This document shows positions 21,663-33,457 of a stretch of 64,000 nucleotides of DNA, piece by piece. Below the pieces are notes generated by a model. It was not told where the DNA came from. It made no database searches and saw only the letters and a list, made by a program, of their open reading frames with translations. The stretch spans positions 186,001-250,000 of the forward strand of contig KV918840.1 of NCBI GenBank assembly GCA_002049455.2. The letters are read 5' to 3'. The translations under genes and the position numbers were made by a program. This stretch comes from Porphyra umbilicalis (taxonomy: Eukaryota > Rhodophyta > Bangiophyceae > Bangiales > Bangiaceae). The stretch's first letter is position 1; each line of letters starts with the position of its first letter.

Positions 21663-22852
21663 ATTGCCGGATGTGAGAGCGATTCTCAGCGTGTCGTTAT
21701 CTCGGCGAGAAATAACGATAGGCTGTCGTCGCTCCTGAGAACGCCTCTCAGCCATCCGAGATAACGATAGGACATGCACGTCCCATGGGCAAGCGATGTG
21801 AGCCGTCCAATATCCGGCCTATATTGGGCTCAAAAGTGGCACATCTCTTTTCATATTTTCATGAGTCCGCATCCGGTTGTCCCCCCTCTCTGCTGCCCGG
21901 AATCGCTGGTGCCGACTCTATTTCGATTTATTTCCATTCTTTTCAAATGGGTCATCCCTGTCTCTGGCTTCTCGATTGCGGAATCCGCCTATTACAAAGA
22001 ATGCTGAGCAAAGACCGCAACATCGACCCACCTCCCCCCCCCCGCGACCGTCCTGAAGTCCTCAACCAACCAGTCGGTATCCCCTGCCCTGCGATGATGA
22101 CAATCGCGACGTCACGACTGTTTCTAAAACCACCACTCCCACGCACCATTTAGCCGCAGCTCATACCCCTCGACCAGCTGTTCCCCTCAGTCCCCCATGG
22201 ATAATTTATTTCTGCATGCTTTGCCTGAGTACGCCGTGTTTGTTGTTGCTCAGAGACAGCACTAGCAACAGAAAGTCGTCCCTGCCGAAGGCCAATATTT
22301 CTTTTTCACAGAGCAAGGTCGCACTCGTTCTTTTTTGCACTGCGACCCCCCCCTTTCTTCGTCGTTGGCTCTGGTATTTTCTGGGCCCTTTGCGCTCGGA
22401 ACCTCGCCTAACGCAGAGAACGGCCGTCGACCGGACAAGACTGGCGTGTCAGCGTCGTTAGTGTTTCTGGGAAACAAGCTGTACTTGTTAGGGCCATGAT
22501 CACCCCCATGATCCAGAGGGGCTACTATACAAAATGTGTACTTCATTCTCTTGTCTTCGTTATCAATGAGGACTGATTGCCGGCACTGCTAGAGTGGGCA
22601 CGAGACGCTTCTGCGGGTGTCGGTTCTGGAACGCGTCTACGTTGATGCCCCTGTCGCCGAGAACAGCGAGGACGCTGCTATGACCGGCCTTTTGAGTCAC
22701 AAAGCGTAAAAATGCTTCATGTCTTTTTCGCCCTCCGAAGGTCACAGCAGCCAGAACTACCGCCACCTCCCCACTACACCCTACCAGTCTGCACGCCAGC
22801 CTTCCGTGTGGACCTACATAAACATCCCCTAGGCCCTTCACAGAGTATCGGC
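21663..22852. other. No gene recognised
   Basis: Moderate-GC DNA with several A/T-rich patches. The longest open frames are short and have no domain. A pair of GATAACGATAG-like words with TCTCGG/CCGAGA around 21695-21770 forms a small imperfect palindrome of unknown meaning. Confidence 0.4.
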
Positions 22853-23145
22853 ACGGTTAGAGGCGCCCCGTCGCGCGGTGGTCGATCCCATCCGCCCGCC
22901 CGTGCGCCTCGTCGGCCGCGCGCAGGTGCGCTGCGCGGCGGGGTGACGGCCGCGCCTGTAGGCGTTGCACCACGCCGGCGGGCCGCCGCCGCCGCGGCGG
23001 CGGCGGCGGCACCCCTTTCCCCGCCCCACGCCCCCCCGCCACGGCAACGTGGCTGCACGTGCCCCCGTGCGTGCTCGCGGCCATGGAGCCGGCCGGCTTA
23101 CCCGGTATCTAGGCGTCGCCGAGCGCGCCACACCCCTAGTTAAGG
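22853..23145 (+). repeat. Dispersed GC-rich repeat, copy B
   Basis: Direct counterpart of 2562-2905, which is inverted. Shared stretches include GAGGCGCC, GTGCGCTGCGCGGCGG and the block around CCGGCGGGCCGCCGCCGC. The right end (CCCCTAGTTAAGGCCCAG) differs from copy A. No coding frame is conserved between the copies. Confidence 0.7.
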
Positions 23146-24238
23146 CCCAGTGTCGGGGCTCCTCTGGGTTTCTCAGCGTCTCATTCGCTGCAGCGTCAAT
23201 TTCAGCTTGCCATTGGCAGATGCATGTGCGTCAGCACCGTTCAATGGAATGTTGTAGATTCCGCTGCTTTTTCTATTGAAAGGAAACGTGTCGTATGTTA
23301 TATTCTCCTGTGGCCACTCTGACCAGTGTCGAAGATGACAGAATGTTGGTCGCCTCTCGTCGATGGCGACCCGTTTTTCTCATCTTTGGAGGGCAAATGC
23401 GCGCTTTTACCGTCCCGACACGGCCGCTTGGCTCCAGTCGCACCACACCAAAACGGGTGTCCAGGCCTCTGCTCCCTCTCTGCAACCGCTCTCCTCGTCC
23501 AACCCACCTCCTCGGCTCCTCTTTCCTGCCCGCGGGGATGCCTCCCTCCCCCGTTCCGGGGGCCGCCCGCCCGGACTCTGTTAGAACCCAGCACGACGCC
23601 GTTCACGGTCGTGGCTCTGTGTACACCCGCATCTCCCTCGAACGCACACATAAACCCCGGCTGCCTCCCTACAGAAAAATCGCAGAACAAGAGAAACAAA
23701 CGTACACCATGTGGCCATCGTTGCGGTCCATAACCTTCCTTCCTGTCCTCCTCTGGGTCCACCGCGCGCAGACTTGGATGGTTGTGACGGTGCGTGTCCG
23801 CTCGCCGCGCATAGACGCGATCAGTGCGTCTTAGAAGGAGGCTGCTGACACGATCGGCGCGCCCCGACCGCACAGGGCGCTCTACTGTGAGCCGTCAATC
23901 CAGCACTCGAAAAGGACTCGGACGATGAATGAATCATTTGGAAGCTCTTCTTGTCTGTATCACTGCCGTCTGGGGACCCCCCCCCAGAGACCCCGTCCTG
24001 ACGGTTTTATTTGGTACGCGTACCAAATAACTCAGAGCCTACCGGAATTCCCAACGTGGCTCCGGGATCTGTGTAATGCTGAGACCCAGAAGAGCCGCCT
24101 TATGGCACTTCCACAAAAAATGGACCCCCTTCCGTTTCTCATGCGGGACGGTTGCAAACGTGCTGTCAGCAATTTGCGGGAACGGACAGCCAATGAGCAG
24201 TCGGCGTTCGTGGACCGCTAAATTCCTGAAGGGATCGT
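23146..24238. other. No gene recognised; contains a short dispersed repeat
   Basis: A possible minus frame at 23873-23298 has no recognised domain. The 35 bp at 24100-24134 (TTATGGCACTTCCAC start) matches 51047-51080 in inverted orientation almost perfectly, so both are pieces of one repeat family. Confidence 0.4.
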
Positions 24239-24844
24239 GTGACCTCATCGTGTGTGCATCGGCGCGTGCAAGGAAGCACGAGGCTGGAGGGGAAGCTGTG
24301 CAAGGCTTTTACCCTTGAACCTCAAGCCATCTTGAGCTGTCTCCTCGTCTTCGGAGCCACCGTCCGCGGTCGTGCACCGTGCTCTCGCGCCCGCTGCATG
24401 TGGCACCGGACGCGCCGCGAGGCTCTGCGTGAGGTGCATCAATGGGTGGTGGGGGGGGGAGGGGGGGGGGGACGTTTTCTGGCGGCGAGCGCGGCCGCGC
24501 CCCCATCGCGAGAACGAGAAGCGGCGGCGCTGGCGCTGGCGGCGACGCGTCCGACGCAACCCGCGGCGCCGTCACTCTCATCCCCGCTGAGGGGCGTGGG
24601 AAAGGAGCAGCCACGGTCGCCACGGATGTGGCAGTGGGACAGCTCGTCCCGCAGCTGCGTTTCAGATGCGGAACGGCTGTCTGCGGCCGTCAGGGGCAAC
24701 GGAAATGGCGGCGGCGGCAGTGAAGGCGTTGGCGGCAGCTGCAGCGGCGGACAGCGGCAGCGTTGGACAACTGCAGCTGTGGACGGCAGCGGACGACGGC
24801 AACGGCAGCGGCGGCTTTGGAGGACGGCAGCGGGGGCGGCGTCG

Positions 24845-25230
24845 TACGGCTGCAACGGCAACGGCGGTGGCCTGTGGCGGTGGCGCGGCGCTCCACGCCA
24901 CGCTCGAGCGGGGCGGCGTCGTACGGCTGCAGCGGCGACGGCGGCGGCCTATGGCGGTGGCGCGACGCTCCACGCCACGCTCGAGCGGGGAGGCGTCGTA
25001 CGGCTGCAGCGGCGACGGCGGCGGCCTGTGGCGGTGGCGCGACGCTCCACGCCACGCTCGAGCGGGGCGGCGTCGTACGGCTGCAGCGGCGACGGCGGCG
25101 GCCTGTGGCGGTGGCGCGACGCTCCACGCCACGCTCGAGCGGGGAGGCGTCGTACGGCTGCAGCGGCGACGGCGGCGGCCTGTGGCGGTGGCGCGACGCT
25201 TCACGCCACGCTCGAGCGGAGCGCGCTGAC
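24845..25230. repeat. 77 bp minisatellite, ~5 copies
   Basis: GTACGGCTGC recurs at 24921, 24998, 25075 and 25152, exactly 77 bp apart, with very few differences between units. Because 77 is not a multiple of three, a frame read through it cycles through three peptides (for example GGGATLHATLERGG). The plus frame stays open from 24239 to 25441. Its tail after the array (SALTEGSWLWSADALVASEK) looks coding, but there is no domain. Confidence 0.85.
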
Positions 25231-25467
25231 CGAGGGCAGCTGGCTGTGGTCGGCCGACGCGCTTGTCGCATCCGAAAAGCTGGAGCTGCTCCGGTTGGTC
25301 GATGGCGGCGGCGCGCCGGGCAACCGCGGCATGGGGGACGCGCGGACCCGCGAGGGCGTCCTCGCCGCTGCCGTTTCGTCGGACGCTGCAGGCGTCGGAG
25401 CCGTGGTGGGCGGGCGCGGCGGGCGCCACGCTGGCGCTTGACGGGGTCCAACGGCGACGGCGAGATG

Positions 25468-26088
25468 TCATTCGTCGGCCAGGAGGCAGACGGCGCAGCC
25501 CACGAGCGGGGGTGGCCACCACATGCACCCGTGGGCGCCTGTCCCCACGCCAAGGAGGGTGGCGAGCGTGCGCAGGAGGGTGGCGAGCGTGCGCGGGATC
25601 CTGCCCGTTCCCGGTCCACCACCTCCAGCACCCGTGGCGGCGGCGACGAGGCCCCCAACCCGGTCGCCCGACATCAAATCTCCCAACGCCGTCGCGTCGG
25701 CGGCGACGGCCGCGAGCGGCACCTCAGCCACCCGCACGACGGCATCGGAGTGGCGCTCCGCCGCGCCGGCCGCGTGGCCGGTGCCTCTGTCGCTCGCGGC
25801 GGCGGCTGCACCGCGGTGAGCGCGACAGCAGTGGAGCAGAGGGCTCGCGCGAGCAGTGGCGCTCGGGGGTGGGGGGGGAACGCCGTCGACCAGAAGGCCC
25901 CGAAGAGAGGCGGGGGGGGGGGCGCCGGGGGGGTGTCGAGCGGGGGGGGGGGTGTCCGCCGCGCCGCCGCTGCCAAGCAGAGGACGCGCGCCAGGGTTGA
26001 TGGGGGGGGAGGGGTGGTGGGGCGGCACCGGATGGGCCCGCCGGCCGCGCGGTGTGTATGTGGCCCTGCCCGGCGGCGAGCGCCACAC
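25468..26088 (-). CDS. Hypothetical Ala-rich protein
   Basis: Minus-strand open frame of about 206 codons. The first half is Pro/Gly/Ala low complexity. The second half is more protein-like (DAVVRVAEVPLAAVAADATA, LGDLMSGDRVGGLVAAATG, TLATLLRTLATLLGVGTG) and ends with a hydrophobic Cys-containing stretch. No family is recognised. Competing plus frames are also open, and the start codon is uncertain. Confidence 0.25.
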   Translation of the reverse strand: MWRSPPGRATYTPRGRRAHPVPPHHPSPPINPGARPLLGSGGAADTPPPARHPPGAPPPASLRGLLVDGVPPPPPSATARASPLLHCCRAHRGAAAAASDRGTGHAAGAAERHSDAVVRVAEVPLAAVAADATALGDLMSGDRVGGLVAAATGAGGGGPGTGRIPRTLATLLRTLATLLGVGTGAHGCMWWPPPLVGCAVCLLADE

Positions 26089-26498
26089 GGCGGGGAGGGA
26101 TGGGCAGGCAGCTGTCCGTTGCCGCCGTAGTCGGTGCGAATGACGGGGGGTATTGGAGGCTCATGCACGACTGGTGACGTTCTGGTGGTGGCACGACGGG
26201 AGAAGCTCTGGTGGTGAGGTGCCACTATTCGTAGGCGTCGTCCCTCTCGGCGCGGGGCGAACCTTGACGCGACCTGCCTGTGTGCACGCCTATTTTTTCC
26301 ACAAATGCACGCACCTCGCGACGCACGCCACCCCGCCCGCCACACGCTTGCCCCCCTCTTTGTCACCTGTGTGCTCCCTGCCCACGTCAATCTTGGCCGT
26401 CGGTGCGTGGCCGACGTCCGAGGGCGCCCTCTCTCACCGCACCCTGCCAGCAACGACAATAGCGTGAAGGTTCTATCGCCACGGGCAAAACTGTTGCA

Positions 26499-27866
26499 TC
26501 AGAATAAGAATGGTGCTCCGCAGCGCCCGCGCAGTGGCATGGGACCACGGCGGCGCCCTAGCGAGGTGCACACACGGGCCACACCCAGGCAAGCCATGTG
26601 AGCGGCCACTTCCGCCACAATCACATCACGAGTGTCCCCGACGGCAAAAACATAGACCGCAAAGCGGACGACGTGCCGCTCCACCTGCGACCAGTGCATG
26701 CAGGCCCGACGTTCCACCATCTGGGGCCAAAAAATGGCCGCCTGGTCGTAAATGGCCACAAGGAAGCAGACTAGGTCGGCGACGTGCGACTCGTCGACTG
26801 TCGGAGCGCCGTCGAGGAACTGCAAGATTGGCGAGCTCTCCACGCCCATGGCAAAGCTCATCCACTCGGTAAGGTACGGGCGGCGCCCCGACGGTCCCGC
26901 AGGAGTTGCCACGTTATCACTGCCTGTGTAGCTGTGCAGTAGTCGTCGCACGACGAGCACCCGCCACGCCCGACGGCGGAGGCCGGCCAGTACTGCTCTC
27001 ATAGACGCGCATTGCGCCACGCCAGCACTAGAAAAGACGTCGCCGACAGAGAGAAACGCGACTCGTAGGGCCGCGCGGATGTTGAAGAGAACGTCGGGCG
27101 TGTCCTCCCCCGCGACGTGGACGCCGTGGACGTCAGCACCGTCGACCCATCCGGTGTCGAGGCGGATGCCCCACACGTGTCGCGCCTCCCACGCCGTCAC
27201 GCCATCGTCATTGCGCATACGCACGCATACAAGTGTGCGTCCCAGCTGCTGCGGAAAAAATGGGAAAAGGGTGTCGGCCCAGCCGACGGCGTTGTAGGGC
27301 GCCGGGGCGGCGAGGTCCAGCGCTTTGTACGACTTGCTCAAGCTGGTAGCAACGCGAAGGCAAAGGAGAAGAAGCCGGCCCTGTGAGGCCATAGCAGCCT
27401 GCGGCACGAGTGGCTCTTCGAGCAACAGACCATCCCGCCGAACTCCTCCCGGGGGGCCCAAATTCGTGCGCCCGAACTCGTTGCACTCCGTCGGCGTCGC
27501 CGCGCTGGACAGCACAGCCGCCGCCGCAGCGGCGTACAGGTCATCGACGGCACAGGCCGTTCGCCAGCTTGTTGACACGTCCGCAAGCGCCATGCGGTCA
27601 GACGCGCACAGATGGTTGAACACGAGCTGCAGAAGGTCGTCGGGCAGGTCAGGGAGGGAAGCTGAGCGAGTGGGTGCCGCCTTCGTGCTGGTAGCAGCAT
27701 GGCGCTGTCCCCCTCGGTTCCGCGGACCGGCGAAAGGCAGGCGAGGGCCACGGCGCATGCCAAAAGGCGCCATGCGCCCAGGCAAGCGGGCGAGGCGTCC
27801 CGAATAGCGCCGGCAGGGGTGTGGGTGCCGGCCGTGGGGGAGAGAGGAGGCAGGTCGGCTCACCAT
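26499..27866 (-). CDS. F-box protein
   Basis: 455 residues, intronless, ATG at 27866. A later Met (MAPFGMRRGPRL) is an alternative start. An F-box occupies residues ~68-115 (LPDLPDDLLQLVFNHLCAS, then RMALADVSTSWR). F-box proteins bind SKP1 and present substrates to SCF ubiquitin ligases. The remaining ~330 residues hold no LRR, WD40 or kelch repeat. They are a unique region with hydrophobic helices (RVAFLSVGDVFSSAGVAQ, VADLVCFLVAIYDQAAIFWP) and presumably recognise the substrate, which is unknown. It stands alone, with about 1.1 kb to the next supported gene on the right. Confidence 0.72.
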   Translation of the reverse strand: MVSRPASSLPHGRHPHPCRRYSGRLARLPGRMAPFGMRRGPRLPFAGPRNRGGQRHAATSTKAAPTRSASLPDLPDDLLQLVFNHLCASDRMALADVSTSWRTACAVDDLYAAAAAAVLSSAATPTECNEFGRTNLGPPGGVRRDGLLLEEPLVPQAAMASQGRLLLLCLRVATSLSKSYKALDLAAPAPYNAVGWADTLFPFFPQQLGRTLVCVRMRNDDGVTAWEARHVWGIRLDTGWVDGADVHGVHVAGEDTPDVLFNIRAALRVAFLSVGDVFSSAGVAQCASMRAVLAGLRRRAWRVLVVRRLLHSYTGSDNVATPAGPSGRRPYLTEWMSFAMGVESSPILQFLDGAPTVDESHVADLVCFLVAIYDQAAIFWPQMVERRACMHWSQVERHVVRFAVYVFAVGDTRDVIVAEVAAHMACLGVARVCTSLGRRRGPMPLRGRCGAPFLF

Positions 27867-28930
27867 TTCTCACGTGCGGGGAAGAAGAGTCGCTGACAGG
27901 GTAGTTGGAATGGAAGGCACAGCACCGCAGCTGTGAGTGGGGTCGGGGGGGAGGGGATGGGGGAGCGACTGTTCCATTAATGTACAGAAGCACAGCCGAG
28001 AAGCACAGCCCCGACGACCGAGAACGCAGGACCTCCGAGGGCAACGGGGCTCCGGCGAGGAATAGACCCACTTTCACATGCCGTCGGATGCACAGATCAA
28101 GATGGGAAGCCGTTCCAATTCAAAGTCTAAATCGTTATTCAATTACACCCAATGTCGCACACTCCGTTCCGCTATTGGCCAGCTGGGGGCAACTGCCTTC
28201 GAAGCACACGTATCAGTAGGGAATGGCGGCCAAGTATCGAATCCAGCAAGCACAGCGCGTCATCCCAGAAACGGTGCATGGGAGCCGGCGGGGCAGTCTG
28301 GCTGCTTGCCTACCGGGGGCAGGCGGACATCATCCGCCGGTGACCCCGAGGGCGCCCTGAGGGGGGAAAAAGCACCGCGGCCATCTCGGCGTTCCTGCCG
28401 GCCCTTCGGCCACGACACCCCGCCGCGCCGTCGCCATTCCCCTGCCCAGGGAACCCACGACGAGACGGCATGCCGAATAGGACGGCGACAACTGGGGGAC
28501 GCCATGGCGTACCGGATGCACGGTCGCAGATTGCACGGAATAACCAGAAATTTACAATAAGGCGCATTCAATTGACCATCCCGTCCAGGGTGTCTCCTTT
28601 GTCATTGGTCCACGGGAGACGAAAGCCATTTAAAATGAATTTATCACAGTTTACTCTATCCACCAGGCACCCCGGGTCATCCGAGTCTGCGCCGCTCAAA
28701 CAATCTACTTGGCCACAGACCGCGGCCACAGGCGGCAGCCCGCGGCTGGTGCTTGCGCGCTGGCACCATCCCGCCGCTGGTCTGCACCTGCCAGCGACCT
28801 CGGCGCACCCTCGTGCAACATCGCGTTCTTTGCGCATAGCTTTGGCCCTCTTCGGCGTGTCTACCCTGTCGTTGCGTCCTTCGTCGCCACCGCCTCTCTC
28901 CTTTCTTTGCCCCCCTCCTGTTTTCGCACT
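27867..28930. other. No gene recognised
   Basis: Intergenic stretch between the divergently transcribed F-box gene (minus) and zinc-finger gene (plus), so it probably holds both promoters. No domain-bearing frame was seen. A poly-C/pyrimidine run at 28930-28965 lies near the start of the zinc-finger gene. Confidence 0.4.
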
Positions 28931-28998
28931 ATGGCGGCCGCCCCCCCCCCCCGCCCCTCCCCGGTGGCCCGCCCCCGTTCGTCTCTGGAACCTCGGGC

Positions 28999-29909
28999 TT
29001 GCGCCAGTGCACTGTCTGCAGGATGACGCTGACGGGGATCACGAGCTGGGAGCAGCACGTGAGCGGCAAACGCCATCAACGCACGCTTGCTGCTGCCGCC
29101 AATACGGCACCGGCGGAGAGTCCCGCGGTGCGTTGGTCGTTCCCTTCGTGCGGCATTCACATCGACGCGCCGTCGAGTCTGCTGATGCACGTGGCGGGCG
29201 AGCGCCATCGCCGCGCCACTGACCTGCTTCGCCACGGCGGTCGCCTGGGGGACGTCGCCCGCCTGGTCCCTCGCCTGCGTGCCGCCATGGCGGCGGTGCA
29301 TGGCACAGGGGACGACGACGCCCAGTTGGGCGCCTTCTTCGGCAAGCGCGTATTGACGCTGGTGAGGACATCTCTAGCGACGAAGACAGCTCGGGCGATG
29401 ACAGCTCGGACAACGAGTCGGGTGTACATGCGGGCAACGGCAACGACAACGAAGTCGCGGCTGATGATGGCTCCCGTGCTGCCGATTCGGCTGCCCCCGC
29501 CGTTGCCAGTGGTGCTGCCTTTAAGGCCCCCGATGGCGGTGGACGTGCCGGTCGCAAGCGCCGTCGCAACGACGGTGGCGGTCCTGCCAACGCACGGCAC
29601 AACCCGAGTGCCAGGGATGCAGCCGTGGCGCGCGGCGACGAGGCGGTCGGACGTATGGGGGGCGGCAACGGCTGGCACCAGAACTGTGGTGTCAGCCGTG
29701 ACGGCAGCGTGGAGACGAGCCGCAACGGTGGTGCTGTGTCGCCAGGGGCGAGCGGTTCGCCCGCCCGCAAGATGGTGCTCGTGCCGGCGGGGGCGGTCCT
29801 TTACATGGCGTGTCCCCGGTGCGAGTGCTTATACAAGACGGCGACGGACTTTGAGGAGCACGCGTGCCTTCCGCCGTCTCGCAAGGGGAAGTCGCAGGCC
29901 GGCCGCTAG
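28999..29909 (+). CDS. C2H2 / U1-type zinc-finger protein
   Basis: The N-terminal part has a U1-type C2H2 finger (QCTVCRMTLTGITSWEQHVS with GKRH). A second finger-like copy follows (CGIHIDAPSSLLMHVAGERH) whose first Cys is not evident. U1-type fingers are typical of RNA-binding and splicing factors. The C-terminal part, in another frame, holds an acidic Ser/Asp run (SSDEDSSGDDSSDNESG), a basic KRRRN cluster and a final C2H2-like motif (CPRCECLYKTATDFEEHAC). The frame changes between about 29300 and 29525. One option is an intron at 29362-29525 (GTGAGG donor, 164 bp, correct phase), which would remove the acidic run; the other is a one-base indel. The true start is upstream of 28999 and unresolved. 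Confidence 0.55.
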
Positions 29910-30058
29910 ATGGCGCTGCGCGCCGTGCTGTGTTCGTGTACGTTGCCCATCGAACCGTGTGTGGGCATGAGAAGTGGAGTTGTGCACCTGCGGGCCGTTC
30001 TGCGTTTGACTCTCATTTCGTTGCAGGAGTGTCCTTTTTAGTCTGTGTGCCGTGACCT

Positions 30059-32973
30059 CTACCATGGGGTGAACATTTGTTTCTTCACCCGCCCTCCGTC
30101 ATAAACAGTGCTCCCTACCATCTCCTCGCGCCAAGACTTACGGTCGTGAAGCGCACAACCAGCTTTCCCCAACGATTGGGTCTCCCGACCATCGACGAAC
30201 CGACCAACATGTCGGCCGCCTTGTGCGTCGCCCCCGCGATTTTCCGCAACGGCAGTGAACAATGCATCGCTTTCTGTCGCCAGCACGACGCCGGCGATCA
30301 GCGCGTCACCTTCCGGAACGTCGCCCTCAATGAGCAGCACGCGGACGGCGTCAACGCCGACGACGTGTGTAACACGTCGGGGACCTTGTACGTCGCCGCC
30401 GCGGACGCCACGACGGCAGCGACATGTGCGTCTCCCTCTGCGGCACCCACGACGCCGGCGACAATCACGCCGCCCCCAGCCACGTCGCCAACATGTGCGT
30501 CTCCCTCTGCGGCACCCACGACGCCGGCGACAATCACGCCGCCCCCAGCCACGTCGCCAACAACGAGCAGCACGCGGACGGTCTCAACCCCGACGAGGAG
30601 CGCAACACGACGCCGGCGACAACCGAGTCCACGCCGGCCACGTCGCCCACAATGAGCAGCATGGGACGGCGGCAACGCCGACGACGTGTGCAACCTGTCG
30701 GGGACCTTGTACGTCGCCGCCGCGGACGCCACGACGGCAGCGACATGTGCGTCTCCCTCTGCGGCACCCACGACGCCGGCGACAATCACGCCGCCCCCAG
30801 CCACGACGCCAACATGTGCGTCTCCCTCTGCGGCACCCACAACGCCGGCGACAATCACGCCGCCCCCAGCCACGTCGCCAGCAACGAGCAGCACGCGGAC
30901 GGTCTCAACCCCGACGAGGAGCGCAACACGACGCCGGCGACAACCGAGTCCACGCCGGCCACGTCGCCCACAATGAGTAGCACGCGGACGGCGTCAACGT
31001 CGACGACGTGTGTAACACGTCGGGGACCTTGTACGTCGCCGCCGCGGACGCCACGACGGCAGCGACATGTGCGTCTCCCTCTGCGGCACCCACGACGCCG
31101 GCGACATTCACGCCGCCCCCAGCCACGTCGCCAACAACGAGCAGCACGCGGACGGTCTCAACCCCGACGAGGAGCGCAACACGACGCCGGCGACAACCGA
31201 GTCCACGCCGGCCACGTCGCCCACAATGAGCAGCACGCGGACGGCGTCAACGCCGACGACGTGTGCAACACGTCGGGGACCTTGTACGTCGCCGCCGCGG
31301 ACGCCACGACGGCAGCGACATGTGCGTCTCCCTCTGAGGCACCCACGACGCCGGCGACAATCACGCCACCCCCAGCCACGTCGCCAACAACGAGCAGCAC
31401 GCGGACGGTCTCAACCCCGACGAGAAGCGCAACACGACGCCGGCGACAACCGAGTCCACGCCGGCCACGTCGCCCACAATGAGCAGCACACGGACGGCGT
31501 CAATGCCGACGACGTGTGCAGCACGTCGGGGACCTTGTACGTCGCCGCCGCGGACGCCACGACGGCAGCGACATGTGCGTCTCCCTCTGAGGCACCCACG
31601 ACGCCGGCGACAATCACGCCGCCCCCAGCCACGTCGCCAACAACGAGCAGCACGCGGACGGTCTCAACCCCGACGAGGAGCGCAACACGACGCCGGCGAC
31701 AACCGAGTCCACGCCGGCCACGTCGCCCACAACGAGGAGCATGCGGATGTCGTTGAGGCTGTCTCGGACCGCCACACGACGGCGACGTGGAGCGCAAGCC
31801 GTCGATCGCCTTGAGCGACGCCGCCCCGCCTGCCGCGACGGTGGCGACAACAGCGTTGCCCTTGTCGGCGCGCACGACCGAGGCGACGACCGTATCGGCG
31901 TCTTCGACGTCACAGACCTCGAGCACGACGTGGTCGGAAGCGGCGGCGACGGCATCGGCGTCCGCGACGTAGCCAACAACGAGCACGACGCAGTCGGCCA
32001 CGACGCCAACGAGAAACGCAAGGCGGTGGTGGCCTAGAGCGTCGCCGCCGCGCCTCTTACGATGGCGGCGACAACTGCTTCACCCCCCTCGGCGCGCTCG
32101 ACCGCGGTGGGGACGGCATCGGCGTCCGCCACGTCGCGAAGCAAGAGCGCAACGTGTTGGACCACGACGGCGCCGACGAAAAGCGCACACAGGCGGTCGC
32201 CTTGTTCGTCGCCGCCGTCGTCGCCTCTGCTGTGGCGGCAATGACGTCGCACTTCTCCACGCGCGCAGCGTGGTCGGCCACGGCGCCGCCGTGGAGCGCA
32301 CGCCGTCGGTTGCCTTGAGCGACGCCGCCCCGCCTGCCACGACAGCAGCGACAACGGTTGCCCGCCTCGGCGCGCACAATCGCGGCGGCAACGGCATCAG
32401 CATCGGTGACGTTGCCAACCACGAGCACAACGTGGTCGGACGCGTCGTCGTCGAGGAACGCACGCGGTAGGTTGCCTCAAGCGACGCCGCCACGTTTGCT
32501 GCGACGGCGGTGACAACTGCGTCGCACACCGCGTCGTAATGGGGACCGGGGACAGCCTCGTTACCTCTTGTCGTCGTGTTCGTCAGTGGCGGCGACGGTT
32601 GCGGCGTGCACGGCAGAGAGCGCGAACAGCGTAACCATGACGGACAGCGGGCGTGTCCAATAGAAGAGTGTGGCGGCGGGGATTCTTCGGGCACCGTCGC
32701 ATTCGTGGCAGCCATTCCGGCGCCGGACGCAGCGACATGCGCGAGGACCACCTTCACGATGAAGGCACGTCCTTCGTCCCCACGCACATCTCCATGTGGA
32801 AGCCAGAACGGAATTGCTGAACCATGATCAAAAATGAAGTACTTGTTTTCTGTCGCATGATCGACTGCAGTAATACTTCTTCTCAAGTTATTATGAAATT
32901 GTTCACCGCTTGGTTCGGTCGATCTCTCATCACCAAAGGGCAGGCAAAGAATCCGTGCTGCCACAAGTCGCAT
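30059..32973 (-). CDS. Val/Ala/Asp-rich repeat protein gene (array I), frames not continuous
   Basis: The minus strand gives the best protein-like reading. ATG 32973 begins a unique N-terminus (LRRSITAVDHATENKYFIFD, then HGSAIPFWLPHGDVRGDEGR). Repeats follow with the consensus VVGDVADADAVVA, VAAVVA, AATYKVPDVLHTSSALTPSA. It ends with a unique tail (RKSWREEMVGSTVYDGGRVK) and a stop at 30059. The repeats do not stay in one frame: array monomers are 253 bp and degenerate units at 31.75-32.5 kb alternate frames. So this is a gene with short introns, a gene with indels, or a decayed gene. No known domain is recognised and the function is unknown. Confidence 0.38.
30270..31745. repeat. Tandem array I, ~253 bp monomer
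   Basis: GGCACCCACGACGCC recurs with 253 bp spacing (for example 31085 and 31338), plus partial units near 30450-30540 and 30770-30860. The monomer equals a 164 bp unit as in arrays II and III plus an 89 bp duplicate part. Units are nearly identical, so the array is recent. All three plus frames and at least one minus frame are open through it. Confidence 0.88.
31746..32480. repeat. Degenerate units of the array I family
   Basis: More diverged copies of the same family, without regular spacing. Minus frames read VLVVGNVTDADAVAAAIVRA and VVAAVVAGGAASLKATDGVR in alternating frames. They are older than the adjacent array, so the array seems to have grown at one end of an older repeat domain. 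Confidence 0.6.
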
Positions 32974-33457
32974 GTCTGCAGCTCAGACGGGTCGCAAGCA
33001 GCCCACAAAAGCCGTGCTCCCCTCATTTTCCGCCACATTCATATGGCCCACGTCATGGAGACGAACGGCATCCTGTACGTCTTTAGAAGAGCTCGAGTAT
33101 CACTCTCACAAGAGGCGTCTGCTGCTTGCCCGCGCCCGCGAATGACCGTTGATCTTTCTCGCAGTGCGCGTGTCACATCTGTCGCGGTTCTCCGTCCGGC
33201 TGGCCGTAGTGCGTCCTGCGTTGCGCGCACTGCGCTCGCCACGCTCATGCTCCGCCAAGTCGGGCCATTCCGTGACTGCGCTGCACCGTCCAATTGCAAG
33301 ACTCGAGGACTTCTGTTTTCCTATCGGTGGCGGGATGCCAAATGATGCCTGAAACAGCACGTCAAGAGGAGCGATCGTCGAAACCGCTTTATGAGAACAG
33401 CGTACCCCAGGTCCGAGCCAAATTTTCTTCGCCACACGGCAGTCTGCGAGATTGCAA

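Noticed and set aside
24239-25441. 400-codon plus frame across the 77 bp minisatellite
   Set aside because: Most of it is minisatellite read in cycling frames. Only a short tail looks coding, so it is described with the repeat and not called as a gene.
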